NCBI GenBank assembly: GCA_017552495.1
Contig: JAFZPW010000026.1
Coordinates: 1-9,783 of the forward strand
Direction of reading: 5' to 3'
Length of the DNA: 9,783 nt
DNA from: Clostridia bacterium
Lineage (GTDB): Bacteria; Bacillota; Clostridia; Oscillospirales; Butyricicoccaceae
Shown: positions 6,911 to 9,783 of the stretch, piece by piece
Layout of the letters: every line of letters begins with the position of its first letter
Numbering within the stretch: the first letter of the stretch is position 1
Made by a program: the position numbers and the translations under genes
The notes under the pieces: generated by a model
The model's database searches: none
The model's input: only the letters and a program-made list of their open reading frames with translations
What the model was told of the DNA's origin: nothing

Positions 6911-7077
6911 CAATAGAGGCGCAAAAAACAAGGTAGTTGCCCGATGAAAAGGGGAAGGATCCCCAAGGCGGGTTGTGAATGTGTTTTTTGCCGAAAGTGC
7001 GTTTCGGATCCTGACGGGCGCATTTGGGGACATCGTTCAGCGCGATGTCACTGTCATGTCATCATGAAGCGCTATTG
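6911..7077 (+). promoter_or_regulatory. Lysine riboswitch (L-box/LYS element) aptamer
   Basis: This 167-nt RNA folds into the five-helix lysine aptamer. P1 is CAATAG 6911-6916 with CTATTG 7072-7077. P2 is a perfect 10 bp, 6921-6930 with 6982-6991. Within the P2 arm, CCCG 6940-6943 pairs with CGGG 6969-6972 and GGGG 6951-6954 with CCCC 6961-6964. P3 is 6997-7001 with 7019-7023, including one G-U pair. P4 is GACATCG 7029-7035 with CGATGTC 7043-7049. P5 is TCATG 7054-7058 with CATGA 7063-7067. AGGAU in loop L2 (6956-6960) can pair with AUCCU in loop L3 (7008-7012), the family's kissing-loop contact. Conserved core strings are AGAGGCGC after P1, AGGGGA-like before L2, GCCGAAA before P3, ACTGTCA between P4 and P5, and AGCGCTA at the 3' side. 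The RNA senses free L-lysine. It precedes lysine-degrading genes rather than lysine biosynthesis or uptake genes. Confidence 0.93.
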
Positions 7078-7116
7078 ATCGAAAAGTTTCGGCTTTTCGT
7101 TTCGTGGCGTTTTTTT
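7070..7116 (+). terminator. Riboswitch-controlled intrinsic terminator (expression platform)
   Basis: The 5' arm 7070-7086 pairs with 7093-7109 over 17 positions with only two mismatches (7076/7103 and 7079/7100) and some G-U pairs. A UUCG loop (7088-7091) closes the inner end, and seven T (7110-7116) follow. The 5' arm includes 7072-7077, the complete 3' strand of aptamer helix P1, so P1 and the full terminator cannot form together. Lysine binding should stabilise P1 and let transcription continue into kal. Without lysine, the terminator should form. Only the inner part (7080-7086 with 7093-7099, 7 bp) could persist when P1 is formed, and it would then be followed by ten mixed bases before the T-run, which makes it a poor terminator. 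Confidence 0.85.
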
Positions 7117-7181
7117 GTTTTCCGCGCAAACAGATTTTTGTCATCTTATTTGCAACATTAAAATATGAGGAGGAAACCAAA

Positions 7182-7577
7182 ATGAAATCTGTAATTCGAG
7201 TGAGAATGGGTGCCGAGGATGCGCATTACGGCGGAAACCTGGTCGACGGTGCGCACATGCTCCACCTGTTCGGCGACGTAGCCACCGAGCTGCTCATCCT
7301 GAACGACGGCGACGAGGGCCTGTTCAAGGCTTATGACGAAGTCGAGTTCATGGCTCCTGTCCATGCCGGCGACTACATCGAGGCTTCCGGTGAGATCACC
7401 AACATCGGCAATACGTCTCGCAAGATGACCTTTGTTGCCAAGAAGGTCATCACCCCCCGTCCCGACATCAATGATTCCGCCTGCGACGTTCTGGAAGAGC
7501 CCGTGATCGTGTGCCGTGCTTCCGGCACCTGCGTCGTTGTTAAAGATCGTCAGCGCGGCAAGCAGATCAAGGAATAA
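7182..7577 (+). CDS. kal: 3-aminobutyryl-CoA ammonia-lyase (Kal)
   Basis: Kal removes ammonia from L-3-aminobutyryl-CoA to give crotonyl-CoA, the step linking lysine fermentation to butyrate synthesis. The 131-residue cytosolic protein has the single-domain hot-dog size expected of Kal and its characteristic start, IRVRMGAEDAHYGGNLVDGA (5-24), then AYDEVEFMAPVHAGDYIE (50-67), typical of a thioesterase/dehydratase-like fold. The frame is open back to 7104, but GAGGAGG at 7167-7173, 8 nt before ATG 7182, sets the start; the upstream extension would run through the riboswitch terminator. It is first in the riboswitch-controlled operon, and kce follows after 28 nt. Codon use is restricted (mostly AAG for Lys, CGC/CGT for Arg), which suggests high expression. 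Confidence 0.93.
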   Translation: MKSVIRVRMGAEDAHYGGNLVDGAHMLHLFGDVATELLILNDGDEGLFKAYDEVEFMAPVHAGDYIEASGEITNIGNTSRKMTFVAKKVITPRPDINDSACDVLEEPVIVCRASGTCVVVKDRQRGKQIKE

Positions 7578-7605
7578 TCCCGATCGGTTTATCTGAGGTG
7601 TGTTT

Positions 7606-8427
7606 ATGGAAAAACTGATTATCACCGCCGCTATCTGCGGCGCGGAAGTCACCAAAGAGCATAATCCTGCCGTTCCTTACACCAAGGAAGAGATGGTTCG
7701 TGAAGCAAAGTCTGCCTTTGAGGCCGGCGCCGCCGTCATTCATGTCCACGTCCGTTGGGACGACGGCACGCCCACGCAGGATCGCGAGCGGTTCCGCGAG
7801 ATCCTCGATGCCATCAAAGAAGCCTGCCCCGGCGTCATTTTGATCCCCTCCACCGGCGGCGCCACCGGCATGACCCCCGAAGAGCGTCTTCAGCCCACCG
7901 AGCTGTTCCCCGAAATGGCCACGTTGGACTGCGGCACCTGCAACTTCAGCGACGATATCTTTGTCAACGACATGCCCACCATGCGCGCTTTCGGCAAGCG
8001 CATGATCGAGAACGGCATCAAGCCCGAGTATGAGTGCTTCGAGATCGGCCATCTGGACACCGTTCTCAACATGGCTAAGAAGGGCGAAGTTCCCGGCGCT
8101 CCCATGCAGTTCAATTTTGTGCTGGGCGTCAACGGCTGCACCCCCGCCACGCCCGAGAATCTGGCCTTCTTGGTCAATAAGATCCCTGCCGGCTCCACCT
8201 GGACGGTCACCGGCGTCGGCCGCGGCGCGTTCCCCATGGCCGCCTGCGGCATCATCATGGGCGGAAACGTCCGCGTTGGCTTCGAGGACCATATCTATCT
8301 TGGCCGCGGCCAGAAGGCGCAGTCCAACGGCGAGCTGGTGGCTAAGGTTGTTCGTCTGGCCAAAGAGTTGGGCCGCGAGGTCGCCAATCCCGACGAGGCT
8401 CGCGTCATCCTCGGCCTGAAGAAATAA
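7606..8427 (+). CDS. kce: 3-keto-5-aminohexanoate cleavage enzyme (Kce, BKACE family)
   Basis: Kce is a zinc-dependent beta-keto acid cleavage enzyme. It converts 3-keto-5-aminohexanoate plus acetyl-CoA into acetoacetate and L-3-aminobutyryl-CoA, the substrate of Kal. The 273-residue TIM-barrel protein is full length. The zinc ligands His46 and His48 lie in VIHVHVR, with the third ligand Glu227 in VRVGFED, next to the conserved Arg223 and Asp228. Glu14, Ser82 (IPSTGG) and Thr106 match active-site positions known from characterised Kce. ATG 7606 is preceded by GAGGTG (7595-7600) at a short 5-nt spacing. A GTG two codons upstream is an unlikely start because it overlaps that site. kdd follows after 57 nt. 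No key residue is missing, so lysine-pathway Kce is favoured over other BKACE specificities, mainly because of its neighbours. Confidence 0.95.
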   Translation: MEKLIITAAICGAEVTKEHNPAVPYTKEEMVREAKSAFEAGAAVIHVHVRWDDGTPTQDRERFREILDAIKEACPGVILIPSTGGATGMTPEERLQPTELFPEMATLDCGTCNFSDDIFVNDMPTMRAFGKRMIENGIKPEYECFEIGHLDTVLNMAKKGEVPGAPMQFNFVLGVNGCTPATPENLAFLVNKIPAGSTWTVTGVGRGAFPMAACGIIMGGNVRVGFEDHIYLGRGQKAQSNGELVAKVVRLAKELGREVANPDEARVILGLKK

Positions 8428-8484
8428 GACGTTGTTCCAATCTTAAATTAAAAAACTACAAATAATTTTGAGGAGGTTTTTCCC

Positions 8485-9534
8485 ATGTCCATGAAAGGTA
8501 ACAAGTACGGCACTCACCGCGTCATCGAGCCCAAGGGCGTTCTGACTCAGGCGGCCTGGAAGGTCGACAACGACATGACCAAGGAGTATTCCAACGAGAT
8601 CATTTGCGATGTCACTTCTCTGAACATCGACTCCGCTTCCTTCACCCAGATTTCTGAAGCCTGCGGCGGCGACGAGAAGAAGATCGGCGAAATGATTCTG
8701 GGCATCGTTGCCGAGCGCGGCAAGCAGCAGAATCCCGTCACCGGTTCCGGCGGTATGTTCAAGGGCGTCGTCGCCCGCATCGGCGAAGACCTGCTGAACA
8801 AGCCCGGCTTTGATCTGAAGGTCGGCGACAAGATCGTTTCTCTGGTCTCTCTGTCCATGACTCCGCTGAAGATCGAAAAGATCCTGGCCATCCACAAGGA
8901 CATCGACCGCGTCGACATCGTCGGCAAGGCCGTCCTGTTCGAGTCTGCTCTGTATGCCAAGATGCCCGAGGATATGTCTGAGCCTCTGGCTCTGGCCGCT
9001 CTGGACGTGGCCGGCGCTCCCGCTCAGGCCCGCAAGCTGCCTCACGAGGGCGATAACGTCCTGATCCTGGGCGCCAACGGCAAGTCCGGCGTTCTGTGCG
9101 GTTGGGAAGCCATGAAGAAGGTCGGCCCCAAGGGCAAGGTTGTCGGCGTCGTCCGCAATCCCAAGCAGGTTGCCGCTCTGCAGGAACTGGGCGTCTACAC
9201 CGATGTTATCGTTGCCGACTGCACCAAGCCCGTCCAGGTGATGGAAGAGGCGCTGAAGGTCACCGACGGCAAGGAATACGATCTGTCCATCTGCTGCGTC
9301 AACATCGAGTCCTGCGAGATGTCTGCTATTCTGCCTGTCCGTGACGACGGCATGGTCTACTTCTTCTCCATGGCCACCAGCTTCACCAAGGCTGCTCTGG
9401 GCGCCGAGGGTATCGGCAAGGACGTCACCATGATTATCGGCAACGGTTACACCAAGAACCATGCCCAGATCACCCTGGACGTTCTCCGCGAGTCTCCCAA
9501 ACTGCGCAAGCTGTTTGACGAGAAGTACGTCTAA
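8485..9534 (+). CDS. kdd: L-erythro-3,5-diaminohexanoate dehydrogenase (Kdd)
   Basis: Kdd oxidatively deaminates L-erythro-3,5-diaminohexanoate to 3-keto-5-aminohexanoate with NAD(P)+, just before the Kce step. The 349-residue product has the usual length. Its N-terminus, KYGTHRVIEPKGVLTQAAWK (7-26), is typical of the family, and a Rossmann-fold dinucleotide site NVLILGANGKSG (191-202) begins the C-terminal half. A medium-chain dehydrogenase-like layout is inferred. AGGAGG at 8471-8476 lies 8 nt before the ATG. Lysine codons are almost all AAG, and arginine codons are all CGC or CGT in what I read, unlike kamC, pointing to strong expression. It lies between kce and kamA in one pathway operon. 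Confidence 0.94.
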   Translation: MSMKGNKYGTHRVIEPKGVLTQAAWKVDNDMTKEYSNEIICDVTSLNIDSASFTQISEACGGDEKKIGEMILGIVAERGKQQNPVTGSGGMFKGVVARIGEDLLNKPGFDLKVGDKIVSLVSLSMTPLKIEKILAIHKDIDRVDIVGKAVLFESALYAKMPEDMSEPLALAALDVAGAPAQARKLPHEGDNVLILGANGKSGVLCGWEAMKKVGPKGKVVGVVRNPKQVAALQELGVYTDVIVADCTKPVQVMEEALKVTDGKEYDLSICCVNIESCEMSAILPVRDDGMVYFFSMATSFTKAALGAEGIGKDVTMIIGNGYTKNHAQITLDVLRESPKLRKLFDEKYV

Positions 9535-9552
9535 TTGATCGGAGTATCACCC

Positions 9553-9580
9553 GACCTGCAGGAGCCCTCTCCTGCAGGTC
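9553..9580. repeat. Perfect 12-bp inverted repeat between kdd and kamA
   Basis: GACCTGCAGGAG (9553-9564) and CTCCTGCAGGTC (9569-9580) form a perfect 12-bp hairpin with a CCCT loop, 18 nt after the kdd stop. The stem is followed by TCTCCCGC rather than a T-run; the nearest T-run is at 9598-9603, too far to act as a standard terminator. An mRNA stabiliser at the kdd 3' end or a partial attenuator separating expression of kal-kce-kdd from kamA is more likely. No promoter is evident between here and kamA. Confidence 0.8.
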
Positions 9581-9628
9581 TCTCCCGCTAAAAAGTGTTT
9601 TTTAACGAAGAAAAGGAGAACAATAGTT

Positions 9629-9783
9629 ATGAGAAAGAGCAGAGAAAACGGCCTGTTTCTGGATGTCCCCGCCGAACAGTGGAACGATTGGCATTGGCAG
9701 GTCGAAAACCGCATTGAAACGCTGGAAGAACTGAAAAAGTACATTAAGTTGACTCCCGAAGAGGAAGAGGGCGTCGCCACCAC
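9629..9783 (+). CDS. kamA: Lysine 2,3-aminomutase (KamA), N-terminal fragment cut by the window end
   Basis: The first 51 codons are present and the frame runs off the window. KamA is a radical SAM/PLP enzyme that turns L-lysine into L-beta-lysine, the first step of the pathway. The visible part contains LFLDVPAEQWNDWHWQ (9-24) and then NRIETLEELKKYI (27-39) and LTPEEEEGV, which match the conserved N-terminus of clostridial KamA. The iron-sulfur cysteines and the PLP lysine lie beyond the window. AAGGAG at 9613-9618 lies 10 nt before the ATG. The gene follows the kdd hairpin by 48 nt in the same direction and should be part of, or partly uncoupled from, the riboswitch-controlled operon. kamD and kamE would be expected downstream. 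Confidence 0.93.
   Translation, partial: MRKSRENGLFLDVPAEQWNDWHWQVENRIETLEELKKYIKLTPEEEEGVAT

Larger units (their letters stand above)
6799..7181 (+). other. 383-nt regulatory region between kamC and kal
   Basis: No protein-coding gene is seen here. The stretch holds, in order, a consensus promoter (6818-6846), a short 5' leader (about 6853-6910) with a weak AT-rich hairpin TATGC/GCATA (6882-6886 with 6901-6905), a lysine riboswitch aptamer (6911-7077), an intrinsic terminator (7070-7116), an AT-rich spacer (7117-7166), and the kal ribosome binding site GAGGAGG (7167-7173). Confidence 0.9.

Noticed and set aside
5857..7023. Minus-strand 388-codon frame covering the end of kamC and the kamC-kal gap
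   Set aside because: It would start within the riboswitch and read antisense through it and through the MutS-like ATPase domain. There is no ribosome site or family motif.
6853..7116. T-box or cobalamin riboswitch as an alternative identity for the kal leader
   Set aside because: No T-box AGGGTGG-type sequence and no B12-box are visible, while all five lysine aptamer helices and the kissing loop can be drawn with no forced pairs.
1..9783. Mobile elements, CRISPR arrays, tRNA or rRNA genes
   Set aside because: No direct-repeat arrays, terminal inverted repeats with a transposase, or RNA gene signatures are seen. All long plus-strand frames are intact metabolic or housekeeping genes.

Overview
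The window is chromosomal DNA with a GC-rich codon bias, strong AGGAGG-type ribosome binding sites and sigma-A-type promoters. This points to a Gram-positive anaerobe of the class Clostridia. The gene content (lysine-to-butyrate fermentation enzymes beside yebC-lepA-hemW) fits a gut Oscillospirales amino-acid fermenter of the Intestinimonas/Flavonifractor type. That taxonomic placement is inference.

Layout. Positions 1-146 hold the last codons of an unidentified gene and its terminator. A second, bidirectional terminator (153-187) closes an unlisted 45-residue minus-strand gene (203-340) with a perfect Shine-Dalgarno sequence. From about 457 a plus-strand operon runs without a break: yebC, lepA, hemW, kamB, kamC. 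The last three are translationally coupled, with an 11-nt overlap (lepA/hemW) and two ATGA overlaps (hemW/kamB and kamB/kamC). kamB and kamC encode the P-loop and MutS-like ATPase proteins known as the lysine 5,6-aminomutase reactivase. The 383-nt gap after kamC carries a perfect-consensus promoter, a complete five-helix lysine riboswitch and an intrinsic terminator. Next come kal, kce, kdd and the start of kamA, all in the same direction. The window ends inside kamA; kamD, kamE and the CoA-transferase genes would be expected further on but are not seen.

How the genes work together. KamA turns L-lysine into beta-lysine. 5,6-LAM (KamDE, not in the window) makes 3,5-diaminohexanoate and needs KamB/KamC to replace damaged B12 cofactor. 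Kdd oxidises 3,5-diaminohexanoate to 3-keto-5-aminohexanoate. Kce condenses that with acetyl-CoA to give acetoacetate and 3-aminobutyryl-CoA. Kal removes ammonia to give crotonyl-CoA, which feeds butyrate formation.

The most interesting element is the lysine riboswitch placed before a lysine-degrading operon. The 5' arm of the downstream terminator contains the entire 3' strand of aptamer helix P1, so the lysine-bound fold and the terminator exclude each other. This predicts a lysine-activated (ON) switch, opposite to the usual lysine riboswitch. The reactivase genes lie outside this control, in the housekeeping operon.
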